NCBI GenBank assembly: GCA_946403295.1 | Contig: CAMIZL010000004.1 | Coordinates: 71,113-103,681 of the forward strand | Source of the DNA: an uncultured Clostridia bacterium | GTDB taxonomy: Bacteria > Bacillota > Clostridia > Lachnospirales > Lachnospiraceae | DNA: 32,569 nucleotides | Direction: 5' to 3' | Part shown: positions 7,579 through 15,208 of the stretch, piece by piece | Layout: every line of letters starts with the position of its first letter | Numbering within the stretch: position 1 is the stretch's first letter | Position numbers and translations under genes: made by a program | Notes under the pieces: generated by a model | Database searches by the model: none | What the model was told of the DNA's origin: nothing | What the model saw: only the letters and a program-made list of their open reading frames with translations

Positions 7579-9096
7579 ATGGGAAAGTATGTAATGTCAT
7601 TTGATGCGGGGACAACGTCGGAAAGAGCGATCGTTTTTGACCGCGAGGGGGCAATAGTGAGCGTTGCGCAAAAAGAGATCACGCAGATCTATCCGCAGGT
7701 CGGATGGGTCGAGCACGATCCGATCGAGATATGGTCGGCACAGCTCGGAGTAGCTGTTGAGGCGATAGAAAGAGCCGGCATCGGAGCGGAAGACATCGAT
7801 GCGATCGGTATAACGAACCAGCGCGAGACGACGATCATATGGGACAAGACTACGGGACAGCCCGTTTATAACGCGATCGTATGGCAGTGCAGGCGAACAG
7901 CCGATCGTTGCAGGAACATGGCGGACAAAGCCGAAATGATCCGCGATAAGACGGGACTCGTGCTCGATCCGTATTTTTCGGCGACAAAGATCGCCTGGAT
8001 ACTCGACAATGTCGAGGGAGCGAGAGAACGGGCAAGACGTGGCGAGCTCCTTTTCGGAACTGTCGAAACATGGCTCATCTGGAAGCTCACGAAGGGCAGG
8101 CGCCATGTGACGGATTACAGCAACGCGTCGCGAACAATGCTCTTTAACATACATACCCTTAAGTGGGACGAGGATATTTGCGATCTTCTTGATATCCCGA
8201 TGAATATGCTGCCCGAGGTGGTAAGTAACAGCGAGATCTACGGAGAATCCGCTCCCGAGCTGCTCGGCGGAGCCATCAGGATAGCGGGGGCAGCGGGAGA
8301 CCAGCAGGCCGCGCTTTTCGGACAGAGAGCATATACGGCCGGAGACATAAAGAATACCTACGGAACGGGATGCTTCCTTCTCATGAACACGGGCGATAAG
8401 CCGGTGCGCTCGGAACACGGGCTTGTGACGACGATCGCGTGGGGAAGAGCGGGCAGGATCACATATGCGCTAGAGGGATCGGTCTTTATGGGCGGTGCCG
8501 TCGTTCAGTGGCTGCGTGACGAGCTCGGACTCATATCGAAGGCGTCCGAGACTGAGGAACTCGCGCAGAAGGTTCCCGATACGAACGGATGTTATATCGT
8601 GCCCGCGTTTACGGGGCTTGGCGCGCCGTACTGGAAGCCCGAAGCAAGGGGGCTTATCTCGGGACTCACAAGGGGTGTCGGGAGATTTCACATCATCCGC
8701 GCCGCGCTTGATTCGATCGTTTATCAGGTTAATGATATCGTGACCGCGATGAAACAGGACGCGGGGATCACCTTTAAAACTTCGCAGGAGAGCTCTGTGG
8801 GCGGTCGGGAAGGATCATATACTTTACGAGTGGACGGCGGAGCTTCGGTGAACAACTTCCTCATGCAGACTCAGGCCGATATTTGCCGAACACGTGTCGT
8901 AAGACCCGCATGTGTCGAAACGACGGCGCTCGGTGCCGCGTATCTGGCGGGACTTGCGACGGGATTCTGGACCGAAGATGATCTTCGGCGCGAAGCAAAA
9001 GGCGAGACTGTATTTGAACCGCAGATGGATGATGCGGAACGCGAAAAACGTCTTGAGGGATGGAAGAACGCGGTAGAGATGCTACTCAAAGAATGA
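7579..9096 (+). CDS. glpK: Glycerol kinase
   Basis: 505 residues from the ATG at 7579, chosen because GAGGAG (7568-7573) sits 5 bases before it; an in-frame GTG at 7573 overlaps the ribosome site. It phosphorylates glycerol to sn-glycerol 3-phosphate with ATP. Visible motifs are the N-terminal phosphate loop [39 protein letters not shown], the FGGY signatures around [16 protein letters not shown], and [15 protein letters not shown]. About 13 residues (near 401-413, Ser/Glu/Gly-rich) are inserted just before the LRVDGG strand compared with the E. coli enzyme. No glpF, glpD or glp regulator lies nearby. A terminator follows about 100 bp later. Confidence 0.95.
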   Translation: MGKYVMSFDAGTTSERAIVFDREGAIVSVAQKEITQIYPQVGWVEHDPIEIWSAQLGVAVEAIERAGIGAEDIDAIGITNQRETTIIWDKTTGQPVYNAIVWQCRRTADRCRNMADKAEMIRDKTGLVLDPYFSATKIAWILDNVEGARERARRGELLFGTVETWLIWKLTKGRRHVTDYSNASRTMLFNIHTLKWDEDICDLLDIPMNMLPEVVSNSEIYGESAPELLGGAIRIAGAAGDQQAALFGQRAYTAGDIKNTYGTGCFLLMNTGDKPVRSEHGLVTTIAWGRAGRITYALEGSVFMGGAVVQWLRDELGLISKASETEELAQKVPDTNGCYIVPAFTGLGAPYWKPEARGLISGLTRGVGRFHIIRAALDSIVYQVNDIVTAMKQDAGITFKTSQESSVGGREGSYTLRVDGGASVNNFLMQTQADICRTRVVRPACVETTALGAAYLAGLATGFWTEDDLRREAKGETVFEPQMDDAEREKRLEGWKNAVEMLLKE

Positions 9097-9194
9097 CAGG
9101 GTTGAGTGACCGTGAAGCGGGAGATGTCGGACGGATCATGGAACATTGAGCTGCCGGACAGATATTTGACGATAAATGCAGCGAAGCACATATG

Positions 9195-9226
9195 GAAAAA
9201 CCTCCGCATTTCTGCGGAGGTTTTTC
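9195..9226. terminator. Bidirectional terminator between glpK and the LytTR gene
   Basis: CCTCCGCA and TGCGGAGG (9201-9208, 9213-9220) pair perfectly around a 4-nt loop and are flanked by five A and five T. It serves glpK on the plus strand and the LytTR transcript on the minus strand. The remainder of 9097-9299 shows no gene. Confidence 0.9.
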
Positions 9227-9299
9227 ACTTTCACCCTAAAACCGAACAGATTAGTTCAAAACTAAATCCGAGACAATAAGCAAATTGATATCTGACACT

Positions 9300-9668
9300 C
9301 TATTGGCGGACCGCCCTGTATAGGCGTTCGACCAGGTTGGCTTTGACTTTTGCTTCAAAGTTTGAAGCAACGGGGATCAGTTTGTTCGTAACGGAGACAA
9401 GCTTTTTGTTTTCGATCGTGCGCATACGGTCGAGATTTGCGATATATCCTCTGTGGGTTCTGATAAATTCGGGACGGGAGAGAAGTTGTTTTTCCACGTC
9501 CTGCGAACGCACGGTCAGAGGTGATTCCGTCTCGTCAACAAAATGAAGAGTGCAGCGTTTGTTCCCTGTTTCAATGAATTCTATCTTTTCGTACGGAATG
9601 GAGTATAAGGTCTTCCCAAGAAAAAGAACAATGGATTCCATTGAAGGTTTGGTATCACTTGTACCCAT
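9300..9668 (-). CDS. Stand-alone LytTR DNA-binding protein
   Basis: 122 residues, nearly all one LytTR domain (about 18-120): IPYEKIEFIETGNKRCTLHF, RSQDVEKQLLSRPEFIRTHR and GYIANLDRM are typical. There is no receiver domain, signal peptide or membrane segment. The start is fixed by GGGAGGAAAAACATG. It lies 133 bp downstream of the AgrA-like regulator, whose C-terminal domain aligns along its whole length, so the pair probably arose by duplication with loss of the receiver. It may bind the same or related sites as an extra activator or a competitor; that is inference. The N-terminal 17 residues match nothing I recognise. Confidence 0.85.
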   Translation of the reverse strand: MGTSDTKPSMESIVLFLGKTLYSIPYEKIEFIETGNKRCTLHFVDETESPLTVRSQDVEKQLLSRPEFIRTHRGYIANLDRMRTIENKKLVSVTNKLIPVASNFEAKVKANLVERLYRAVRQ

Positions 9669-9801
9669 GTTTTTCCTCCCTGAGCATCAGTGCTGAAAGG
9701 CTCCCTGAAAGTGTTCCGGATTTCCTGATTAGAATTCTATCTTACTCCGGGGCGAAAACCATGAAGGAAACATAAAATGTCAAATTTTTGTTGTGAAATG
9801 T

Positions 9802-10524
9802 TCATGCGCGCAGATTCGTATGAAGTCGTTTGATAAATTCGTCATGGACATTTTTCGCGAGAAGCCGCGAGATCGGAACGATCTTTCCCGAAAGCGAAAC
9901 AAAGGAATTGCCCTCGAGAGTCTGCATGAGGTCGAAATTAACGATGAAGGATCTGTGCACTTTATAAAACCCGGGATGAGAGAGAAGGCTTTCTTCAAAG
10001 TCGGACAGCCGTCCCGTCACGGACTTTTCACCTCCGTCCGATGTATGAAAAGTAAGTGTTCTGTTGTTTACTTCCAAAAATTCTATGGTATTGAAAGCGA
10101 GACTGTAGACCGCCTTGGGTGTCTCGATGGCGAGTACCTCTTCGGCGGTGCGGAGGAGCCCGATGTACAGACTGTTCAATGTATTATAGAGCCTGTCCGC
10201 ATCAACGGGTTTGAGCAGATAGTCATAGGCCTTTATCCTGTAGCTCTCAACGGCAAATTCGGGACTCGATGTGAGAAAGATGATAGGGATCGATTCGTTA
10301 TGCTCCCGAATGTCATGTGCGGCTTCCATGCCGTTAAGGCCCGGCATGAGGATGTCCATGATAAGTGCGTCATAAGCGTTTTTTTCCATGGCACTGATAA
10401 GTTCGAAGCTGCTTTTAAAGCATTGATAGCGAAGTTCGCGGCCGTCGGGGGTTCTGTAGTCCCGAAGCACCGCTTCAAGCCGTTCGAGCTCTTTTAAGTT
10501 GTCTTCACAGATGCCTATGTACAT
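9802..10524 (-). CDS. AgrA/ComE-like response regulator (receiver plus LytTR)
   Basis: 240 residues. The receiver occupies 1-120 with acidic Glu7-Asp8, phospho-acceptor Asp57 in ALIMDILMPG, Thr85 and Lys105 in YLLKPVD. The LytTR DNA-binding domain covers about 135-238 (AFNTIEFLEVNNRTLTFH ... HRSFIVNFDLM). All phosphorylation residues are intact. The gene begins 45 bp after the histidine kinase on the same strand, so they form a cognate pair in one operon. LytTR proteins usually bind pairs of short direct repeats; targets are not obvious here. No agrB or agrD-like peptide gene is present, so the signal is unknown. Confidence 0.93.
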   Translation of the reverse strand: MYIGICEDNLKELERLEAVLRDYRTPDGRELRYQCFKSSFELISAMEKNAYDALIMDILMPGLNGMEAAHDIREHNESIPIIFLTSSPEFAVESYRIKAYDYLLKPVDADRLYNTLNSLYIGLLRTAEEVLAIETPKAVYSLAFNTIEFLEVNNRTLTFHTSDGGEKSVTGRLSDFEESLLSHPGFYKVHRSFIVNFDLMQTLEGNSFVSLSGKIVPISRLLAKNVHDEFIKRLHTNLRA

Positions 10525-10569
10525 TTTACGGAATCCTTTCGTTTTATTGCTGCCGGTACGTGACAGTTG

Positions 10570-11862
10570 TTATTCTTTGGGGCTGTCCATTTTCATAGAA
10601 ACAAGAAGCTTGAATTTGTCGCCGTCTATGCTGAAATCCGCGAATCCGGAATGTGTTTTCGCAATGTTTATGATACTTCGTGTGCCATAGCCGTGACCTT
10701 TCGCTTTGGTATAAGGGATGCCGTCGACCATATTGACATAATCGTAGCAAGTGTTATCCACCGAAAAGATGAGCATCCGGTTGACTTCCTTAAGCTTTAC
10801 GTCAAGTTCGCGCTTTTCGGGGGGAACGTTTTTAAGGGCGTTCATGGCATTCTCGATCGCGTTCGAGACCATGGAGCAAAGCTCGGTCGTTGCGAGCGGA
10901 AGTTCATCGGGAAGTTCGATCTTGATGTTATATTTGATGCCGCTCTGCTCGGCTTCCTCGACAAAATGCGAGAGCAAAAGGTTGAGCATCTCGACATTGC
11001 AGAAGCGGCGGGGCGTGATGGAATCGATGTTTTTGACATTTTCACGGATATAGTTCTTTATCTCTTCGATGTTACCGGCCTCCGCGAGCTGAAGAAGGTA
11101 ATTCAGGTGGTGACGCATATCGTGTCTGTATATGCGCGCGGCTTCCTGTGTACGCATCAGCGATTCGTATTCGACTTCGACGACCCTGAGTCTGTTTTCG
11201 GTCGCGTTTTTGTCGTTCATCGCTTCGTTCTTACGGCGCTGTTCGTGATAGAAAACGCATATGAATACGAGTTGTGTGCAGCACATCACGAACGGGATGA
11301 ACTGAACGATGTGGTATTCACCGGAATAAAGCCAGTCCGACCACTTGGTCGTTATGAAATTAAACAGGTAATATATTGCCGGTACGGTTGCCAGGAGATA
11401 TGCGGTCTTTTTGTCGCCGGTTATAAGGTCGTTCATGGGTTTCATGGCATATTTTAAGAGAACGACGGCGGCAACGACGGAGAGGAGCAGATAAAGACCA
11501 AGTTCGATATAGGGCTCTCCGAATGGGATAAAAAGCGCGTATTTTGAAAGAAATCCGGGGATCTGGCAGCACATATAGGCGATCAGAGTGGATATTACGG
11601 CAACACTTATCTTCATCCCGAAAGTGATGCATAAAAGAAGAACAAGTATCAAATGTGTATGGACGGGGTACCAGTCCTGGGTTTTGTCGAATGCGAAGAC
11701 AGCAAAAAAGACGGCTTGCACCACACCGAGTGAAAGCAGGATCAGAAAAACTTTTCCGATATCCTTCTTTGTACGAAGAACGCCTGAAAATGCAGAGGTG
11801 ATGAGCACGCCAAATATCAAAGAGATTGCATATCTGAATACTGTAAAAAATGTGTCAGCCAT
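10570..11862 (-). CDS. GHKL sensor histidine kinase, AgrC-like
   Basis: 430 residues. Residues 1-205 contain about six hydrophobic membrane segments without a large extracellular loop, as in peptide-sensing AgrC/ComD-type kinases. After a helical stretch comes the H-box YRHDMRHHLNYL (His247), then NVEMLNLLLSHFVEEA, the N-box MVSNAIENAMNAL (about 331-343), and the G-box KGHGYGTRSI near the C-terminus. Autophosphorylation and transfer to the adjacent regulator are expected. AGGGAG precedes the ATG. The 408 bp between this start and PadR contain only regulatory sequence, including a 9-bp inverted repeat at 11942-11994. The ligand is unknown. Confidence 0.92.
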   Translation of the reverse strand: MADTFFTVFRYAISLIFGVLITSAFSGVLRTKKDIGKVFLILLSLGVVQAVFFAVFAFDKTQDWYPVHTHLILVLLLCITFGMKISVAVISTLIAYMCCQIPGFLSKYALFIPFGEPYIELGLYLLLSVVAAVVLLKYAMKPMNDLITGDKKTAYLLATVPAIYYLFNFITTKWSDWLYSGEYHIVQFIPFVMCCTQLVFICVFYHEQRRKNEAMNDKNATENRLRVVEVEYESLMRTQEAARIYRHDMRHHLNYLLQLAEAGNIEEIKNYIRENVKNIDSITPRRFCNVEMLNLLLSHFVEEAEQSGIKYNIKIELPDELPLATTELCSMVSNAIENAMNALKNVPPEKRELDVKLKEVNRMLIFSVDNTCYDYVNMVDGIPYTKAKGHGYGTRSIINIAKTHSGFADFSIDGDKFKLLVSMKMDSPKE

Positions 11863-11941
11863 TTAGAGACTCCCTACCCAAAATAGGATTGTCGGACCGG
11901 CCGTAAAAAGAGAGTTCGTCCGTGAGACCGGGAAACGACAT

Positions 11942-11994
11942 CGGTACGGGACGCGTTATATCAACATATGGTGAAACGGTTCGCACCCGTACCG
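11942..11994. repeat. Widely spaced 9-bp inverted repeat upstream of the histidine kinase
   Basis: CGGTACGGG (11942-11950) and CCCGTACCG (11986-11994) are perfect inverse copies 35 bp apart, 80-130 bp upstream of the kinase start. It could be a regulator site or a long-loop structure. No consensus promoter was convincing on the minus strand. Confidence 0.5.
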
Positions 11995-12132
11995 TATAAT
12001 ACTATCATAACGGGATATAAAAAGCAAACACCGAAAGCCACTGTTTTCTAAGGAAAACCCGTGTTTACAACAAGAGGCGCAAGTGCCCGAAAAATCAGGG
12101 AAGGAGAAGATCCAAACGAGAAAAACTTTCTG

Positions 12133-12161
12133 TTGACATATTCCACAAGTGGAATTATAAT
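12133..12161 (+). promoter_or_regulatory. Consensus sigma-A promoter of the padR operon
   Basis: TTGACA (12133-12138) and TATAAT (12156-12161) are perfect matches with 17-bp spacing. Transcription should start near 12168, giving a leader of about 100 nt before PadR. Confidence 0.93.
12140..12155. promoter_or_regulatory. Palindromic operator 1 in the promoter spacer
   Basis: ATTCCAC-AA-GTGGAAT fills the space between the -35 and -10 boxes, so a bound protein would block RNA polymerase. An identical site in inverse orientation lies 34 bp downstream. Confidence 0.82.
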
Positions 12162-12173
12162 GCGTTTGTAAAT

Positions 12174-12189
12174 ATTCCACTTGTGGAAT
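12174..12189. promoter_or_regulatory. Palindromic operator 2 just downstream of the start point
   Basis: ATTCCAC-TT-GTGGAAT is the exact reverse complement of operator 1. The 34-bp centre distance is a little over three helical turns, which fits two dimers on roughly the same DNA face. PadR-type regulators commonly repress their own operon, so PadR is the natural candidate. Confidence 0.82.
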
Positions 12190-12270
12190 ATAGAGACAGA
12201 GGAATGAACATCACATATGCGGACGCCCGGCGCGTGAGGCACAACAAAACTTTGAGAGAGGGGAAAAAGG

Positions 12271-12831
12271 ATGTTAAAGCATGGGATTCTCGGATTGCTC
12301 GGTTACGGCGACATGACGGGGTACGAAATAAAGAATGTATTCGAAGATTCGTTAAGCCACTTCTGGCAGGCGCAGACGAGTCAGATATACAGAGAGCTTC
12401 AGGCACTCGAAAAGAACGGATGGATCACATCGACAAGGGTCCCTCAGGACGGAAAGCCCGACAAGAACGTCATATCGATAACGGACGGGGGTCGTGAGGA
12501 GCTTAAAAAGTGGCTTGACGAAGAAACAGAAAGCAGTATGATAAGGAATCCTATGCTTATGAAGACATTTTTCAGGGGCGAATGCTCCATCGATGAGAAC
12601 ATTGAGTATTTTAAACACCTGCCGGAGCAGGAATGCCGGGTAAAAAGCGACAGAGCGGAGATCGAGAAGATGTCTGAAGAATATAAGAATTCGGTCGACG
12701 ATCCCTTAAAAGCGCTTTACTGGAAATTTACGATAGATTTCGGAGTGATGTACGGAAAAATGGTTCGCGAATGGAGCGAAAACTGTGTAAAAGAACTCGA
12801 AAAGATCAAGAAAAGAGGATTAAAGAAATGA
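12271..12831 (+). CDS. PadR-family transcriptional regulator
   Basis: 186 residues. The winged-helix domain spans about 1-90: ILGLLGYGDMTGYEIKNVFEDS, FWQAQTSQIYRELQALEKNGWI and the wing DKNVISITDGGREELKKWL. The remainder is the long helical dimerisation region of the larger PadR class. GAGAGGGG lies 7 bases before the ATG. The stop overlaps the start of the flavodoxin gene (ATGA), so the two are translationally coupled. The twin palindromes over the promoter suggest autorepression relieved by a ligand, probably a substrate of the downstream enzyme; PadR proteins often sense phenolics or drugs. The ligand is not known. Confidence 0.93.
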   Translation: MLKHGILGLLGYGDMTGYEIKNVFEDSLSHFWQAQTSQIYRELQALEKNGWITSTRVPQDGKPDKNVISITDGGREELKKWLDEETESSMIRNPMLMKTFFRGECSIDENIEYFKHLPEQECRVKSDRAEIEKMSEEYKNSVDDPLKALYWKFTIDFGVMYGKMVREWSENCVKELEKIKKRGLKK

Positions 12832-13985
12832 AGATACTTGTTATAAACGGAAGTCCCAAAGGAAAGGCAAGCAATTCTTTAAAGCTTGCGAACAGCTTTG
12901 TCGAAGGTCTTATCGGGGAAGCGGGAAAGAAGGAAGAAGTGACCCTTGACGAGGTACATGTTGCGTCGGCAAATATCGAGGCTTGCAGGGGATGCTTCGC
13001 GTGCTGGAAGAGCACACCGGGGGTTTGCTGCATAAAGGACGATATGAAGGGCGTCATCGAAAAGCTTATCGCTGCCGATGTGATAGTCTGGAGCTTTCCG
13101 CTCTTTTATTACAGCGTACCGGGGATCCTCAAGAATCTCATCGACCGCCAGCTTCCCATGAACCTTCCGTTCATGGCAGAGCGCAAAGACGGCTACGGCA
13201 GCGGAAGCCACGAAGCCAGATTTGATATGAGCGGCAAGAGACATGTGCTCATCTCGACATGCGGTTTTTATTCCGCCGAGGGAAATTATGACAGCGTCAG
13301 ATTGATGTTCGATCATTTCGTCGGCAAAGGAAAATATGAGACGATCTTTTGCGGACAGGGAGAACTCTTCCGTGTAAAAGAGCTTTCCGCAAGGACCGGT
13401 GAATATCTTTCGTACGTCCGCGATGCGGGAGCGGAATTTGCGAACGGGGGCATAGGCATTGTTACGAGAGAAAAGCTTGAGACACTTCTTTACCCGAGAG
13501 ACGTATTTGAGCAGATGGCTGACGCAAGCTGGGGAGTAAAGAGGGAAAGCGCCCGGGCGGGAGCGGCAGAGAAAACGGCGGAGGACGATCACCCGAAAAA
13601 CGAGGAGGAAAGTCCTGACGGAAGCGGAGAGAAAAGAGAGGACAGAAAAGTGATGAGCGATATGAATACGGAAGATGCCATCTTTACGAGACAGATGGCT
13701 GCTATGTACGACAGTTCAACATGGAACGGAAGCGACAAGGTGATTGAGATCAATTACAGGGATCTCGCAAGATCTTACCAGATCCTTCTCGGCAAGGACG
13801 GCAGTGAGATCTTCACGGACGGCAGCCTCACTGCGACCACGCGCATCGACACCACCTTTAAAGTCTGGACGGCGATCTCAAGGGGAGAGATAAACGGTGC
13901 GGATGCCTTCGCAAAACAGATGTATTCGATCTCGGGAGACTTTTCGTTGATGATGAACTGGGGAAAGATATTCGGAAGGCACTGA
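12828..13985 (+). CDS. Flavodoxin-fold NAD(P)H-dependent oxidoreductase with SCP2-like C-terminus
   Basis: 385 residues from the ATG at 12828, which overlaps the PadR stop and follows AGAGGA; an in-frame ATG at 12771 would lie inside padR. Residues 1-200 are an NADPH-dependent FMN-reductase-like domain: MKILVINGSPKGKASNS (FMN phosphate loop), CRGCFACW (Cys53, 56, 59), CCIKDDM, and SFPLFYYSVPG. Residues about 236-282 are a charged, Ala/Glu/Lys-rich linker. Residues about 283-385 look like an SCP2/sterol-carrier domain: YDSSTWNGSDKVIEI, DGSLTATTRIDTTFKVW, AISRGEI, YSISGDFSLM. SCP2 domains bind hydrophobic ligands, so a tethered lipid or aromatic binder serving a flavin reductase is plausible. 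The fold call for the C-terminus is moderately confident. Confidence 0.85.
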   Translation: MKILVINGSPKGKASNSLKLANSFVEGLIGEAGKKEEVTLDEVHVASANIEACRGCFACWKSTPGVCCIKDDMKGVIEKLIAADVIVWSFPLFYYSVPGILKNLIDRQLPMNLPFMAERKDGYGSGSHEARFDMSGKRHVLISTCGFYSAEGNYDSVRLMFDHFVGKGKYETIFCGQGELFRVKELSARTGEYLSYVRDAGAEFANGGIGIVTREKLETLLYPRDVFEQMADASWGVKRESARAGAAEKTAEDDHPKNEEESPDGSGEKREDRKVMSDMNTEDAIFTRQMAAMYDSSTWNGSDKVIEINYRDLARSYQILLGKDGSEIFTDGSLTATTRIDTTFKVWTAISRGEINGADAFAKQMYSISGDFSLMMNWGKIFGRH

Positions 13986-14061
13986 AAAATGTGTGGAAAA
14001 GATGTTCGGATGGTGTTGAAAGAATATCGGGGAAAATAATCGGAAGGCATTTAAAAAGTTA

Positions 14062-14091
14062 TGGTCACGATCGGGGATAATCGTATATAAT
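14062..14091 (+). promoter_or_regulatory. Possible promoter of the zinc-ribbon membrane protein gene
   Basis: A perfect TATAAT (14086-14091) has a weak -35 (TGGTCA, 14062-14067) 18 bp upstream, followed by a 40-bp leader to the ribosome site GGGGGGAGA. No terminator was seen after the flavodoxin gene, so readthrough is possible. Confidence 0.45.
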
Positions 14092-14135
14092 GGTATACAA
14101 AAGTTGGTCCGGGAACAAACCGGGGGGAGATAGAA

Positions 14136-15092
14136 ATGAAACTTGTCGATCTGAAATGCCCGAATTGCAACAGCACGTTGGAACAAGAGGGGGAGAGTCT
14201 CGTATGCCCTTCTTGCGGGGCGGTCTTTGCCATTGATTACGATGATTCCGATGTTGAGCATGAACGAATTAAAAGCGAGGCGGAACTTGAAGAGAAGAGG
14301 CTGGAACACGAGAAGAACATGCTCGAAAGAGAATATGAGCTTCGCGAACAGGCCAGGATCAATGATGAAAACAGAAGGCTTGGGATTGAAAAGAAGCGCG
14401 TTTCCAAGAAAACCGTATGTATCATTGCGATCGTTATATTATGTTGTTGCGGTCTGACTTCATATCATATGACGCGCGAACTGTATATGGGTCATGTTAA
14501 TAGCGGTTCGAGCCGGGATCAGAACAGGGGCACGCCCACCGTGACACCTACACCCACCCCGAGACCGACTCCCACTCCTTCACCGAACTATAATGTCACG
14601 GCGCTTGATGTTGCCGGACAGATTGACGATTTTATCGAGTCCGGAAAGATCATAGAGATGAATGAAAAGGAATGCTGTGAATGGACAGATGGCACAAAAC
14701 TCTGTGTGTACACACAGACGTCCGTCGAGGTTGAGAACGCTTTTATCGTGACAAACATCCCCGACAAGTCACCCTCACAATCAAACAGGCTCGTGGTCTT
14801 CTACAAGATAACATGGAACAATGATACGAAAGGCGACAAGATATGCTACGACGCCGTATATTTTGAAGGCCTCAGGGTAAATCCGAACGGAGGAGGAGCC
14901 ATAAGCAATTTTACGGGCAAAACGATCTATAGAAGCGAAGCCGGCTGGGGTTGGCCTCTTGCAACGTGTTTTGAGGATTATAAACAATGCTACCGCGAAA
15001 ATGTCACCGCGCTCGGAGGAACAGTCGAAGAGATAACGACAGACGGACCCGAAGAGACCGACGGTGATGCCGAAAGTATCGAAAACGACTGA
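14136..15092 (+). CDS. Zinc-ribbon, coiled-coil, single-pass membrane protein
   Basis: 318 residues. The N-terminus is a zinc ribbon with Cys8, Cys11, Cys24 and Cys27 (CPNC, CPSC). Residues 38-90 are charged and helical, probably a coiled coil rich in E, R and K. A membrane segment covers about 92-110 (VCIIAIVILCCCGLT). A Thr/Pro spacer follows (about 133-150, TPTPTPRPTPTP), then a roughly 165-residue domain with several Cys (ECCEWTDGTKLCVY, KICYDAVYFEG) and an acidic Thr/Glu/Asp-rich tail. The orientation with the ribbon inside and the domain outside fits the spacer. I do not recognise the outer domain. It precedes the ABC pair, but that operon has its own promoter. Confidence 0.75.
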   Translation: MKLVDLKCPNCNSTLEQEGESLVCPSCGAVFAIDYDDSDVEHERIKSEAELEEKRLEHEKNMLEREYELREQARINDENRRLGIEKKRVSKKTVCIIAIVILCCCGLTSYHMTRELYMGHVNSGSSRDQNRGTPTVTPTPTPRPTPTPSPNYNVTALDVAGQIDDFIESGKIIEMNEKECCEWTDGTKLCVYTQTSVEVENAFIVTNIPDKSPSQSNRLVVFYKITWNNDTKGDKICYDAVYFEGLRVNPNGGGAISNFTGKTIYRSEAGWGWPLATCFEDYKQCYRENVTALGGTVEEITTDGPEETDGDAESIEND

Positions 15093-15119
15093 GAGGAGAG
15101 TTTTACAACTTCCTCTTGG

Positions 15120-15148
15120 TTGACAAATAAAAAACCGGGGTATATTAT
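15120..15148 (+). promoter_or_regulatory. Promoter of the ABC exporter operon
   Basis: TTGACA (15120-15125) and TATTAT (15143-15148) are separated by 17 bp. Transcription would start around 15155, at the foot of a hairpin. Confidence 0.85.
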
Positions 15149-15153
15149 AGCAG

Positions 15154-15179
15154 GACAGACTTTCCGCGGAAAGCCTGTC
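15154..15179 (+). other. Hairpin at the 5' end of the ABC exporter transcript
   Basis: GACAG pairs with CTGTC (15154-15158, 15175-15179), and inside it CTTTCC pairs with GGAAAG with one A/C mismatch between the two helices. It begins about where transcription should start, so it would be a 5'-terminal stem (stability) or an operator. It has no U tract. Confidence 0.6.
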
Positions 15180-15208
15180 TTGAGTTTTTATAGGTAATTG
15201 GATGAGTT

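Noticed and set aside
10567-11457. 296-codon frame antisense to the histidine kinase
   Set aside because: Shadow frame; the kinase on the minus strand has all catalytic boxes.
9300-11862. Complete agr quorum-sensing locus
   Set aside because: Kinase and regulator are AgrC/AgrA-like, but no AgrB-like protease or AgrD-like peptide gene is present.
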